A DNA stretch of 16,857 bases from Elusimicrobiota bacterium. Its GTDB lineage: Bacteria; CG03. The stretch is taken from contig JAGHAG010000192.1 of the NCBI GenBank assembly GCA_021161625.1, positions 1-16,857 of the forward strand, read 5' to 3'. A program made the position numbers and the translations under genes. The notes under the pieces are model-generated. The model did no database searches. It worked only from the letters and a program-made list of their open reading frames with translations, and was not told the origin of the DNA. Shown one piece after another: positions 8,221 to 14,310 of this stretch (positions are counted from its first letter, which is position 1; each line of letters starts with the position of its first letter).

Positions 8221-9600
8221 ATGATTGAACTTAAAGAAAATTTTGAAAGGTATCTTGAAGATGAATCGTCTGTAAAAGGACAGGCAGAAAAGGTCATTAT
8301 TCCTGAAAACGAGAATGAGATTTCAGAAATTTTTAAATTCTCTCAGAAGGAAAAAATTCCTGTTACAATTTCAGGGGGCAGGACCGGAGTTACAGGGGGG
8401 GCTGTTCCGGAAAGGGGAATTGTTATTTCTTCTGAAAAACTCAAAAAAATTGAGTTTGACGAAAAGCAGCAAATTTTAAAAGTTCAGGCAGGAGTTTTCC
8501 TCTCTGAAATTGAGGATTTTTTAAAAAAAACTCCATTTTTTTATCCACCAGACCCCACTGAAAAACTTGCAAGTTTTGGTGGCACTGTTGCAACCGATGC
8601 CAGTGGAGCACGGGGATTTTTTTATAGAAGGACAAGAAACTACATAAAAAAATTGAAGGTAATTTTGCCTGATGGTGAAATTTTTGAGTGTAAAAGAGGA
8701 GAATTCATAGAAAAAGATGGATTTCTCAAAATAATGGGCAAAAAAGTGCCCTGTGCAAATTTCAAAATGCCGGATGTAAAAAATTCCGCAGGGTATTATT
8801 CAAAAAAAGGGATGGATGCAGTTGATTTGTTTGTGGGAAGTGAAGGCACACTTGGGTTTATTTTTGAGGCAGAAGTAAAACTTATTCCGCAGGAAAACTT
8901 CACAGGAATTTTAGTTTTCTTTACGGATTATCATTTCTGGGATGTTTTGAATTTTCTTAAAAATAAAAAGCAAAAAATTGTTTCAATTGAATTTTTTGAT
9001 GAAAATTCTTTGAAACTTTTGAAGGAAGATTTTCCGCAAATCCCGTCATCTAAGAGTGCAATTTTTTTTGAAATTAAAGGAGAAGATTTTGAATTTGTTG
9101 AGAAAATAGAAAAATTTAAAAATATAAAAGAGATTTTTGTTGCTGAGAAAAAGAGGGAAAAAGAGTTTGTTAAAAATTTAAGGCATCGTCTTCCTGAAAA
9201 AATAAATGAAATTGTGAGGTTAAAAGGTTTTACAAAAGTCGCATCTGATTTTGCTGTAAAAGATGAAAATTTTAAAGAGATGTTCAAATTACACACAAAA
9301 GCAAAGGATGAGAAAATTCCTTTTGTTTTATTTGGTCATATAGGAGAAAGCCATCTCCACTTAAATTTTTTACCAGAGAAAAAAGAAGATTTTGAAAAGA
9401 GCAAAGTTTTTATAAAAAAACTTGCTCAAAGAATTATAAAAATGAGTGGAACAATTACAGCAGAACACGGAGTTGGCAGGACAAAAAAAGAACTTTTTTA
9501 TATGATGTTTTCAGAGAAAGAGATAGAAAAAATGCTTCTTACAAAAAAATCTCTTGATAGGCAGATGCTCTTAAACAGAGGTGTAATGTTTCAAGAATAA
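8221..9600 (+). CDS. GlcD-type FAD-linked oxidoreductase (2-hydroxyacid dehydrogenase family)
   Basis: A 459-residue protein of the VAO/PCMH flavoprotein family. The FAD-binding part holds PVTISGGRTGVTGGAVP (about 47-63), DPTEKLASFGGTVATDASGARG (111-132, diphosphate and isoalloxazine contacts) and VDLFVGSEGTLGFI (201-214). The C-terminal half is the FAD-linked oxidase C domain, with FGHIGESHLHLNFLP and TAEHGVGRTKKE carrying the conserved histidines. Relatives oxidise glycolate, D-lactate or other D-2-hydroxyacids and pass electrons to a partner iron-sulfur protein or another carrier. The substrate cannot be told here, and no GlcE/GlcF-like partner is in the window. The ATG at 8221 is chosen because the frame upstream (from 8110) lies inside the divergent tRNA-enzyme gene and because residue 1 of the family alignment falls here. 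Confidence 0.85.
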   Translation: MIELKENFERYLEDESSVKGQAEKVIIPENENEISEIFKFSQKEKIPVTISGGRTGVTGGAVPERGIVISSEKLKKIEFDEKQQILKVQAGVFLSEIEDFLKKTPFFYPPDPTEKLASFGGTVATDASGARGFFYRRTRNYIKKLKVILPDGEIFECKRGEFIEKDGFLKIMGKKVPCANFKMPDVKNSAGYYSKKGMDAVDLFVGSEGTLGFIFEAEVKLIPQENFTGILVFFTDYHFWDVLNFLKNKKQKIVSIEFFDENSLKLLKEDFPQIPSSKSAIFFEIKGEDFEFVEKIEKFKNIKEIFVAEKKREKEFVKNLRHRLPEKINEIVRLKGFTKVASDFAVKDENFKEMFKLHTKAKDEKIPFVLFGHIGESHLHLNFLPEKKEDFEKSKVFIKKLAQRIIKMSGTITAEHGVGRTKKELFYMMFSEKEIEKMLLTKKSLDRQMLLNRGVMFQE

Positions 9601-9709
9601 AATGACAAATGAAAAATGAAAATGTAACTGCAGATCCTTGGTCCGCCAAAAAGAGGAAAGTGGAAAGAGGACAGAGGAAAGAAAAAATGTCATTCCTGTC
9701 CTGTATGTC

Positions 9710-9729
9710 ATTCCTGCGGAAGCAGGAAT
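9710..9729. repeat. Hairpin ATTCCTGC-GGAA-GCAGGAAT
   Basis: A perfect 8-bp stem closes a GGAA loop of the stable GNRA type. The left arm's preceding word TGTCATTCCTG also occurs at 9688-9698, just upstream. The hairpin resembles the common TGTCATTCCTGCG-AAGCAGGAATCC class of bacterial dispersed repeats. No T-run follows it on either strand, so it is not a canonical terminator. Confidence 0.6.
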
Positions 9730-9757
9730 CCAGAAGACGGAAGTCAGAGGTCGGAAA

Positions 9758-9804
9758 ATCCCCCTTTGTATTCCCCCCTTTTGAAAGGGGGGAAATAGGG
9801 GGGA
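9758..9804. repeat. C-run/G-run inverted repeat
   Basis: The core TTCCCCCCTTT (9771-9781) and AAAGGGGGGAA (9784-9794) are exact complements separated by two bases. The pairing continues imperfectly outwards through AATCCCCC (9758-9765) and GGGGGGATT (from 9798). This form matches a widespread family of intergenic repeats in environmental bacteria. A hairpin in RNA would be very stable. Confidence 0.6.
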
Positions 9805-9832
9805 TTATAAAAATTAAAAATTAAAAATGACA

Positions 9833-9923
9833 AATTAAAAATTGTAGTCGAACCTTCAGGGGTGCTATGCCTGAGGAGGTTAGACCCGATAAACCCCTTC
9901 AGGTTCGGAATTAAAAATTGTAG
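9833..9923. mobile_element. 61-bp hairpin element flanked by an exact 15-bp direct repeat (MITE-like)
   Basis: The word AATTAAAAATTGTAG occurs exactly at 9833-9847 and 9909-9923. Between them, 9848-9908 begins TCGAACCT and ends AGGTTCGG. CGAACCT (9849-9855) pairs with AGGTTCG (9901-9907), and GGGG (9859-9862) pairs with CCCC (9894-9897) across a 3x3 internal loop. CCTTCAGG appears twice inside. The layout looks like a small non-coding mobile element with a target duplication. However, the direct repeat is made of an AT-rich word that also recurs nearby without the element, so duplication by other means is possible. Confidence 0.45.
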
Positions 9924-10161
9924 AAAAGTAGAAAAGTGAAAAAGGGAAAAGGCAAGAAAGTGGGAAAGGGTTTTGAGCATTTGAATTTTGGTAATTGGAA
10001 TTTGTTTAGGATTTAGCATTTGGGATTTAGGATTTAATAATATAGATTGTCATTTTGCATTTTGCAGTTTGAATTTTAAATTTCTGTTAGCGAGCATATT
10101 TCTATCCATTATCCTCTATCCACTTTCCACTGTCTACTATTTGCTATTCACTAAACTGGGT

Positions 10162-10620
10162 TTATTTTGAGATTTTTTCAATTGCCTTTAGAATTGCTTC
10201 ATAACCTGTGCATCTACAGAGATGTCCGCCAAGTGCTTCTATAATTTCGGATCTTTTTGGATTTTTTTTCTTTTTTAAAAGCGCTTCTATTGCAACAATA
10301 AATCCAGGTGTACAAAACCCACACTGAATTGCTCCTGCTTCAATGAATGCTTCTTGCACTTTTGTAAGTTTCCCGTCTTTTGCGATTCCCTCAATTGTTG
10401 TTATGTCTTTACCGTCAGCCTCAACTGCAAGAACAAGGCAACTCCTTACAGGAACCCCATCCATAATAACAGTGCAGGCGCCACATTCACCCTCTCCGCA
10501 GCCCTTTTTTGTGCCTGTTAAGTGCAGAATTTCTCTTATTGCATAAAGAAGCGTGTGATGGGATTCAACTTCTATTGAATGTTTTTCACCATTTACATTA
10601 AGGTTTATCTTGTGTTTCAT
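10162..10620 (-). CDS. [2Fe-2S] small subunit of a molybdenum hydroxylase (xanthine/CO dehydrogenase family)
   Basis: A 152-residue protein with the normal two-domain form of the family's small subunit. The plant-type ferredoxin domain has Cys41, Cys46, Cys49 and Cys61 (CGEGECGAC then C). The helical domain has Cys100, Cys103, Cys135 and Cys137 (CGFCTPG and CRCTGYE). All eight ligands for two [2Fe-2S] clusters are present. It should carry electrons between the molybdopterin site and the FAD subunit. The start overlaps the upstream FAD-subunit stop by four bases (ATGA, 10617-10620), so the two are translated together. No molybdopterin-binding large subunit is in the window on either side. Substrate unknown; the name XdhC/CoxS/HcrC would depend on the missing subunit. 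Confidence 0.92.
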   Translation of the reverse strand: MKHKINLNVNGEKHSIEVESHHTLLYAIREILHLTGTKKGCGEGECGACTVIMDGVPVRSCLVLAVEADGKDITTIEGIAKDGKLTKVQEAFIEAGAIQCGFCTPGFIVAIEALLKKKKNPKRSEIIEALGGHLCRCTGYEAILKAIEKISK

Positions 10621-11456
10621 GGCAGATTCCCCAGAATATCGTTCATAAAGTTTTTTATTGCAAGTTTTTTTTCTTCAGGTGTTGCCCTCAGAGAACTTGC
10701 TCGTGGTGAAATTTTTTTGCAGATTTCCTCAAAAGCCATATCAATGTCTTTCTGTGTTAATTTTTTATTGCTTAAATTTTTTTCAACTTCTTTGTCTCTA
10801 AAAGGCGTGGGGGCAACAGTTCCAAAGGACATACGAATTTTTCTTCTTCTGGGGTTTTCAGGATTTATTACAAGAATTGCACCATTCCAGCAGGCAAGGT
10901 CCATCCCTTGGGTCCTTGAAATTCTTGAATAAAAACTTTTTGAATTTTTTATTTCAGGAATAAAAATTGAAAGAACAACCTCTCCTCTTTTTAAGGATGT
11001 TTTGTTTACACCAACACAGAATTCTTCAAATGGAACTTTTCTTTTTCCATTTTTTCCGCAGACATTTACAGTTGCCTCATAAACAGAAAGCACAACTCCT
11101 GTTTCGCATCCAGGAGAGGAATTGCAAATATTTCCACCAATTGTTGCCCTGTTTCTTATTTCATAACATCCCATACAACCTGCTGCCTGCTTGAGTGCGG
11201 TGAACTTATTTAAAATTTTTGAATTTAAGATATTTGAAAATGTCTCACAGGCACCAATTTCAACCCCAGCATTTGCTTTTCTTATCCCGTAAAATTCCTC
11301 TATTCCTTTTATGTCAATGACTTTGTTAAAGCTTTTTTTCCCGCTTCTCAAATCTACAAGAAGGTCTGTCCCGCCTGCAAGAATAGCAGAGTTTTCATCA
11401 TAAATAGAAAAAAGTTCCTTCAAAGATTGTGGGCGAAAGTAATCAAATTTTTTCAT
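10617..11456 (-). CDS. FAD-binding middle subunit of a molybdenum hydroxylase (CoxM/XdhB family)
   Basis: A 279-residue protein of the PCMH-type FAD family. AGGTDLLVDLR (27-37) and NRATIGGNICNSSPG (102-116) are the two FAD diphosphate-binding loops of CO dehydrogenase and xanthine dehydrogenase medium subunits. The C-terminal third matches the CO dehydrogenase flavoprotein C domain. Length is usual for the family. A Cys-x-x-Cys (CMGC) precedes the second FAD loop, but nothing shows it binds a cluster. It is first in a two-gene transcript with the [2Fe-2S] subunit, read from a promoter at 11462-11490 that would put the transcript start at or very near the ATG. The large subunit is not adjacent. 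Confidence 0.9.
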   Translation of the reverse strand: MKKFDYFRPQSLKELFSIYDENSAILAGGTDLLVDLRSGKKSFNKVIDIKGIEEFYGIRKANAGVEIGACETFSNILNSKILNKFTALKQAAGCMGCYEIRNRATIGGNICNSSPGCETGVVLSVYEATVNVCGKNGKRKVPFEEFCVGVNKTSLKRGEVVLSIFIPEIKNSKSFYSRISRTQGMDLACWNGAILVINPENPRRRKIRMSFGTVAPTPFRDKEVEKNLSNKKLTQKDIDMAFEEICKKISPRASSLRATPEEKKLAIKNFMNDILGNLP

Positions 11457-11461
11457 ACTTT

Positions 11462-11490
11462 ATTGTAAAAAACCAAATAAAATCTTTCAA
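11462..11490 (-). promoter_or_regulatory. Sigma-70-type promoter for the molybdenum hydroxylase subunit genes
   Basis: On the minus strand TTGAAA (11485-11490) and TACAAT (11462-11467) are separated by 17 bp, close to the sigma-70 consensus. The ATG at 11456 begins 6 nt after the -10, so the mRNA would have almost no leader, and no Shine-Dalgarno is seen. The promoter sits in the 37-bp gap after pckG and suggests separate expression from it. Confidence 0.55.
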
Positions 11491-11493
11491 TAC

Positions 11494-13380
11494 TTAATCC
11501 GAAATGCTGAATTTTTGAGGTTCAATATAATCGCCGAATTTTTCCTTTGCTTTGAGAAGTCTTTCTTTCTGTTCATCCAGAACCTCGAAAATTTCCTGGG
11601 GAGTACTTTCTTCCTTCTGCCAGAATTTTTTCACTCTTTCAATTTTTGCAAGATTTTCAGGAACCCTTATTGTAAACTGCTTTGTGTATTCTTCCTCTGA
11701 ATAATCTTTGTTAAGAATTTTTTTAAACAATGGCGTAAGGTCCTCATAAAGAGGAATGAGCCCTGTTGGGGTTTGCCTTACTTTTACATTACCATTAACC
11801 CTCAATTCCATCCATTTTATCCAGATGTGTTTATCCAGTTTTGAATTTAAAAATTTTCCTGTCTCAGGGTCTTTTAAAAAATAGTTTACGCCAAAAATAA
11901 GGGGTTCTTCTTTTAATGCATCTGCGAACTTGATGTAATTTTTTACATATTCACCAAGAGGGATTGAAACAAAATCCTGAATGCTCATTATGTTTATTTC
12001 AAATTTCCCTTCCTCTCCTACCACAGCAAAAGTTGTTTCAGTTTCAAGAGCGGCACCATAGGCAACAACCCCATGAGCCCAGTTGAAACTCTGCTGAACA
12101 GGGACATATCCTCTGTAATCTCTTCCACCAAACAAAATACCAGAAAGTTTTATTCCCTGAGGATTTTCAAGTTCTTCATCGCAGTTTGGAAGGGCTTTCA
12201 AAGAAACCGTGTATCTTGCATTTTTATGTGCTGGCGGGATTTCATTTCCTTTTGCATCCTTTTTACCTTTATACCAGTGTCCGCTGAAATTAACCCCTTC
12301 ATCTGGAATTTCGCAATTCATTCCAATCCACCAGGTTTTTCCATCTTTTATAAGAATATTGCTGAATATAATTTCCCCTGGAGAATGCAGGATTTTCCAT
12401 ATAAGGGGGTCATCATCTGGATTAATGTTTTGAATTATTCCAAAAATTCCTTTCTCAACATTTACAGCGCGGCACTCACCATTTATATTTCTCACATAAG
12501 CAAGGTCATCAGCAAGAATTTTTTCTCCTGGAAGCATTGCGGTTGATGTTTTTCCACAACCTGATGGAAAAGCCCCTGCAAAATATGTCTTTCTTCCATC
12601 TGGTCCATGAATTCCCACAAGCATAAAGTGCTCTGCAAGCCAGCCCTCTTTGTGCGCTTTTCTTATTACAAGGCGAAGTGCAAGTTTTTTAAAACCTATG
12701 GAATTTCCTGCATATTGATTGTTAACACTGTAAACAGCATTTTTTGTGTAGTCAATATAAATTCTTTTTTTGTCGTAATTTTTGCTTGTGTTTCTTTCAT
12801 CAAGTTCCCCTGCTGAATGAAGGGTTTTGAATATTTCGGCATTCTCATCCAATTTGAGAAATGCTTTATACCCCTGCCTGTAGAGAAGGTCAACAGAGTG
12901 GGCAACATACCAGGAGTCAGTGCATTCCATGCAGGGAATTGCAAATATAGAATCTTGAGGGCCGAGGGTTAAAAACCTTACAATCATTGTTTTTCCAGCC
13001 ATTGAATTTTTAAGCAGTCCCAGAACCTCGCTTAAACCTGCTTCCCGTTCCATCTGATTTAATCTTTCTGAAAGTTTTTCACCCTGAGGAACCAAAAATT
13101 TTGTTTGAGTTCTATCTCTACCCTGGTCGTTTATCCCGTCAAAATGGAAGGTATGTCCAGGTGTAAGTAAAGCAGCGGATTCTTCTCCTGAGACAATTGC
13201 CATATTTTTTATATGAGCGATTTCATCAGGGGTATCGGAGCAGATAAATACATCTTTTGGTGCGCAGGTCTCAATGGAAAGAAGGATAAATTCAAGAACT
13301 TCAGCATTTTTAATTTTTGAAAGTTTTTCAAACTCTTGTTTTTTGAGATAGCTCTCCAGTTTTTTTAAAACACCACTCAT
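11494..13380 (-). CDS. pckG: Phosphoenolpyruvate carboxykinase (GTP)
   Basis: A 628-residue protein of the GTP-dependent PEPCK family, usual length. It converts oxaloacetate plus GTP to phosphoenolpyruvate, CO2 and GDP, or runs in reverse as a CO2-fixing anaplerotic step. Seen: the phosphate-binding loop GAFPSGCGKTSTAML (269-283) with the reactive Cys275 characteristic of GTP enzymes; the metal-binding kinase-2 motif ILADDLAYVR (288-297); the EHFML histidine (251); and GGRDYRG with the nearby FNWAHGV region in the C-terminal half. GGAGG lies 5 nt before the ATG. It is divergent from fur and followed after 37 bp by the molybdenum hydroxylase genes, which seem to have their own promoter. Direction in the cell cannot be told from sequence. 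Confidence 0.95.
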   Translation of the reverse strand: MSGVLKKLESYLKKQEFEKLSKIKNAEVLEFILLSIETCAPKDVFICSDTPDEIAHIKNMAIVSGEESAALLTPGHTFHFDGINDQGRDRTQTKFLVPQGEKLSERLNQMEREAGLSEVLGLLKNSMAGKTMIVRFLTLGPQDSIFAIPCMECTDSWYVAHSVDLLYRQGYKAFLKLDENAEIFKTLHSAGELDERNTSKNYDKKRIYIDYTKNAVYSVNNQYAGNSIGFKKLALRLVIRKAHKEGWLAEHFMLVGIHGPDGRKTYFAGAFPSGCGKTSTAMLPGEKILADDLAYVRNINGECRAVNVEKGIFGIIQNINPDDDPLIWKILHSPGEIIFSNILIKDGKTWWIGMNCEIPDEGVNFSGHWYKGKKDAKGNEIPPAHKNARYTVSLKALPNCDEELENPQGIKLSGILFGGRDYRGYVPVQQSFNWAHGVVAYGAALETETTFAVVGEEGKFEINIMSIQDFVSIPLGEYVKNYIKFADALKEEPLIFGVNYFLKDPETGKFLNSKLDKHIWIKWMELRVNGNVKVRQTPTGLIPLYEDLTPLFKKILNKDYSEEEYTKQFTIRVPENLAKIERVKKFWQKEESTPQEIFEVLDEQKERLLKAKEKFGDYIEPQKFSISD

Positions 13381-13445
13381 TTTTACCTCCAGATACTAAG
13401 TTTAAATTTCCCCCACGTGAAAAACAAGAGTTTTTACGGGTTTCA

Positions 13446-13474
13446 ATTTCACTAAAAATTCTCAAAAAAGTCAA
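13446..13474 (-). promoter_or_regulatory. Likely pckG promoter
   Basis: On the minus strand TTGACT (13469-13474), 17 bp, then TGAAAT (13446-13451). The -35 is strong and the -10 is weak. The sequence from CTTGAC to the -10 resembles the fur promoter on the other strand, sharing AATTTTTAGT before the -10. The leader to the pckG ATG would be about 60 nt. A weaker alternative, TTGTTT-17-TAAACT, lies nearer the gene. Confidence 0.45.
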
Positions 13475-13481
13475 GAGATGC

Positions 13482-13511
13482 TTGACAGAAAATTTAATTT
13501 TTAGTTATAAT
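13482..13511 (+). promoter_or_regulatory. Consensus sigma-70 promoter for fur
   Basis: TTGACA (13482-13487) and TATAAT (13506-13511) both match the sigma-70 consensus exactly, 18 bp apart. Transcription should start near 13518. This rules out the TTG at 13511 as the fur start and favours the ATG at 13544. Confidence 0.85.
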
Positions 13512-13529
13512 TGAAATTGAGATTAAGTT
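13510..13529 (+). promoter_or_regulatory. Weak Fur-box-like site over the fur transcription start
   Basis: ATTGAAATTGAGATTAAGTT matches the strong site upstream of feoA at 14 of 20 positions, counted by hand. It covers the end of the -10 and the expected transcription start, the usual position for autorepression. Its internal symmetry is poor, so this is the least certain of the three sites. Confidence 0.35.
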
Positions 13530-13543
13530 GCAATAAGAAACAG

Positions 13544-14014
13544 ATGGAAAAAGTAGTTTTGATTTTTAAAGATTACTTGAGAAAAAGAGGGCTTAAATTT
13601 ACGCCTGAAAGAGAAGTTGTATTAAGGGAAGTTTTTTCCTTACACAAACATTTTGATGCTGAGCAACTTTATCAAAATCTCTATAAAAGGAAAAAGAAAA
13701 TTTCCAGAGCCTCAGTTTACAGGACCCTACCTTTGCTTGTGAGAGCAGGGCTGATTACAGAAACACTCAGATGTCAGGGAAGAACCAGTTATGAACATAT
13801 TTTCGGACATGGACATCACGACCATATGCTTTGTATCGGTTGCGGGAAAGTGATTGAATTCAGAAGCGAGAAAATAGAGAAACTTCAAAAGGAAATTTGC
13901 CGCAAATATGGTTTCAAACCGGTTGAGCACCGTCTTGGAATAAAAGGATACTGCAGGGAGTGCCAGAAGAAAATAAAGATGAAAAAGAAATTGCCCCTTG
14001 ACAGAGAAAAATAA
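13544..14014 (+). CDS. fur: Fur-family metal-responsive transcriptional regulator
   Basis: A 156-residue protein. The N-terminal winged helix has SRASVYRTLPLLVRAGLI (54-71), the recognition-helix region of Fur proteins. The metal-binding C-terminal part has HGHHDHMLC (89-97) and two CxxC pairs (Cys97/Cys100 and Cys137/Cys140) that would hold structural zinc. Residues His33 and HFDAEQLY (36-43) fit the sensory site. Fur, PerR and Zur cannot be separated with certainty by motif, but feoAB directly downstream and shared boxes favour Fur, an iron-dependent repressor. The ATG at 13544 is chosen because the longer frame's TTG lies inside the -10 box. The ribosome site is weak. A short basic C-terminal tail follows the last zinc pair. 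Confidence 0.88.
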   Translation: MEKVVLIFKDYLRKRGLKFTPEREVVLREVFSLHKHFDAEQLYQNLYKRKKKISRASVYRTLPLLVRAGLITETLRCQGRTSYEHIFGHGHHDHMLCIGCGKVIEFRSEKIEKLQKEICRKYGFKPVEHRLGIKGYCRECQKKIKMKKKLPLDREK

Positions 14015-14026
14015 ATTTTTTAAATT
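13998..14026 (+). promoter_or_regulatory. feoA promoter inside the end of fur
   Basis: TTGACA (13998-14003) and TAAATT (14021-14026) are 17 bp apart. The -35 lies within the last codons of fur. The -10 overlaps the left arm of the strong palindrome at 14025-14053, so binding there would block transcription. This suggests feoAB can be expressed apart from fur. Confidence 0.55.
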
Positions 14027-14053
14027 GTAATTGAAAATGCGTCTCAATTACAA
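14025..14053. promoter_or_regulatory. Fur-box-like palindrome upstream of feoA
   Basis: TTGTAATTGA (14025-14034) and TCAATTACAA (14044-14053) are perfect 10-bp inverted arms around 9 bases. The centre, ATTGAAAATGCGTCTCAAT (14030-14048), can be read as a 7-1-7 Fur-type site. It abuts the -10 of a candidate promoter and lies 21 bp before the feoA ATG. A 19-bp stretch upstream of the YezD gene matches it at 16 positions. Confidence 0.75.
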
Positions 14054-14073
14054 CAAAAGAATATGGAGGTAAA

Positions 14074-14310
14074 ATGCCGGAATTAGATCTGACACAGTTG
14101 AAGGTAGGAGAAACAGGAAAAGTTGTTGAAATAATGGGAGGAATAGGATTGATAAAAAAACTTGCTGTTATGGGTGTTACTATTGGAACAGATGTGAAAA
14201 AAATCTCAGCACAATTTATGGGCGGGCCTGTTACAATACAGGTTGGCAATACTCAACTAACGATTGGTTTTGGAATGGCAAAAAAAATTATTGTGGAGCA
14301 AGAAAAGTGA
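14074..14310 (+). CDS. feoA: Ferrous iron transport protein A
   Basis: A 78-residue protein with the SH3-like FeoA fold pattern: LDLTQLKVGETGKVVEI, then GIGLIKKLAVMGVTIGTDVKKI, then a final strand with IGFGMAKKIIV. Length is normal. FeoA is a small cytoplasmic partner of the FeoB iron permease. The ATG has a strong ribosome site (GGAGG, 5 nt upstream). The end overlaps the FeoB start by four bases (GTGA, 14307-14310), so the two are translationally coupled. Confidence 0.93.
   Translation: MPELDLTQLKVGETGKVVEIMGGIGLIKKLAVMGVTIGTDVKKISAQFMGGPVTIQVGNTQLTIGFGMAKKIIVEQEK

Larger units (their letters stand above)
9601..10161. repeat. 561-bp gene-free mosaic of short repeats between convergent genes
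   Basis: This gap between two convergent genes holds no credible coding frame. It is built of distinct blocks: a purine-rich tract of GGAAAG-like words (about 9652-9683), a GNRA-looped hairpin (9710-9729), a C-rich/G-rich hairpin (9771-9794), AATTAAAAATT words (9808-9847), a 61-bp hairpin element with flanking direct repeats (9833-9923), further purine-rich words (9920-9970), ATTTGGGATTTAGG-like words (9975-10035), and a pyrimidine-rich tract (10101-10150) resembling the complement of the left purine tract. Elements of this style are usually dispersed repeats. Copies elsewhere in the genome cannot be checked from this window. Confidence 0.7.

Noticed and set aside
9710..9794. Hairpins as intrinsic terminators for the flavoprotein gene
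   Set aside because: No T-run follows either stem on the plus strand, and no A-run precedes in the arrangement needed for the minus strand. They fit dispersed repeats better.
9601..10161. CRISPR array in the repeat-rich gap
   Set aside because: The repeats are of different kinds and lengths, with no regular spacing or uniform spacers.
9609..10170. Open frames of 60-91 codons in the convergent gap (9609-9824, 9744-10019, 9988-10170)
   Set aside because: They run through hairpins and AT-rich repeat words on both strands and show no protein-like pattern or ribosome site.
13511..13543. TTG at 13511 as the fur start (11 extra residues)
   Set aside because: The TTG overlaps the exact TATAAT -10 box (13506-13511), so it would not be in the mRNA. 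The ATG at 13544 fits the family start.
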